Shown in pieces: positions 63,353 through 64,000 of a stretch of 64,000 nt of DNA. A program made the translations under genes and the position numbers. This stretch comes from Alentia gelatinosa (lineage: Eukaryota > Annelida > Polychaeta > Phyllodocida > Polynoidae), in NCBI GenBank assembly GCA_950022655.1, contig OX465579.1:142004913-142068912 (forward strand). The letters run 5' to 3'. Every line of letters starts with the position of its first letter. Positions within the stretch are counted from its first letter, which is position 1. The notes below the pieces were generated by a model. It saw nothing but the letters and a program-made list of their open reading frames with translations. It ran no database searches and was not told the DNA's origin.

Positions 63353-64000
63353 TGGTATCTTTGTTTATGATTGGAAGGTCTTGAAACACATGATATCCAT
63401 TGTGTGCGGCAATTTTATAGATTCCAATCCCATGTTCAAGTCCAATGTTCATCGTGATTCACGAGCTTACTACGGATTCTGTTTTCCGTAGAAACTTACT
63501 GACGGTGACATGATCAACTGAATGCAAATGTGAATCTTTTTTTGTTGCCCTCATGAGCATCACATATCCCACGTACAATCGTAAGGCACTCATTTACCAT
63601 TACCTGCAATTTGTCCTGCTGTTGTTGAGAGAAAATGTTATGAATCGAGTCCGCACACTCAATAGAAGGTAATATCATGTGTTTAACTAATTTTTCAAAG
63701 ACGCATCTGTAGTAAGATAATATCGTAGTTTTCTCAAACGATGGTATCTCATTATGCGGATTAATTCTTTGATAACTTATATCGAATCAATTACAGCATA
63801 TCGACTCGGTTATACACAACAAGAATGTAACTAGAGGGAATGGTTAAGTACTGCTAATCTGTATCTGCATTTACTAAGATTTTGACCGTTGTTAGTTTTG
63901 AAATGCAGACTTCTTAATGCTTTCCCTCAAGGATTTCAACCAAGGAGCGATCTAGAAAGTAAATACCACATGTATTGGTATGGTTTCAATTAGAATTTCA
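63353..64000. other. Terminal stretch without a recognised gene
   Basis: AT-rich; nothing recognised. Confidence 0.4.

Overview
The window looks like gene-poor nuclear DNA from an invertebrate metazoan. The evidence is one large single-exon transmembrane leucine-rich-repeat gene, long AT-rich non-coding stretches, many microsatellites and minisatellites, relics of Penelope-like and LINE retroelements, and a dense population of short DNA transposons with inverted termini. I cannot fix the species. A marine invertebrate (amphioxus first, or a mollusc, echinoderm or hemichordate) is my inference from the style of the LRR gene and the repeats. No rRNA, tRNA or CRISPR array was recognised.

Layout. 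1-630 is a module bounded by 93-bp direct repeats. 630-9.9 kb is unannotated except for one exon-like open frame near 6 kb. 9.93-11.0 kb is a decayed Penelope-like element. 11.37-16.0 kb is a nest of at least four DNA elements, including a 3.5-kb inverted-terminus element filled with about 20 copies of a ~150-bp unit. 16.25-16.65 kb is a retroposed sequence with poly(A) and a 12-bp target duplication. 18.0-18.9 kb is a TTAA-flanked element ending in four 33-bp hairpin repeats; a second element with the same architecture lies at 54.6-54.9 kb. 25.1-26.4 kb holds a dead LINE reverse transcriptase on the minus strand. 27.4-27.7 kb and 46.4-47.2 kb hold fold-back units made of long hairpins, two of which share an apical loop. 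29.9-30.15 kb may be a decayed death-domain exon. 30.4-32.7 kb is a second copy of the ~150-bp-repeat element, split by a 657-bp CACTG-ended insertion. 33.8-41.9 kb carries several further inverted-terminus elements and a 1-kb 16-mer minisatellite.

The one confident protein gene is at 43221-45896 (minus). It encodes an 891-residue type I membrane protein with a signal peptide, cysteine caps, about 24 leucine-rich repeats, a threonine-rich stalk, one transmembrane helix and a 73-residue cytoplasmic tail. A branch-point and splice-acceptor signal just upstream of its start codon suggests an upstream non-coding exon. The rest of the window, to 64 kb, is non-coding DNA with a few pure simple repeats, notably 255 bp of uninterrupted GGGA.

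The most unusual material is not protein-coding. It is the fold-back arrays, the pair of TTAA elements that each carry 33/34-bp hairpin repeats next to one end, and the element whose own terminal sequence appears to have been amplified into a long internal array.
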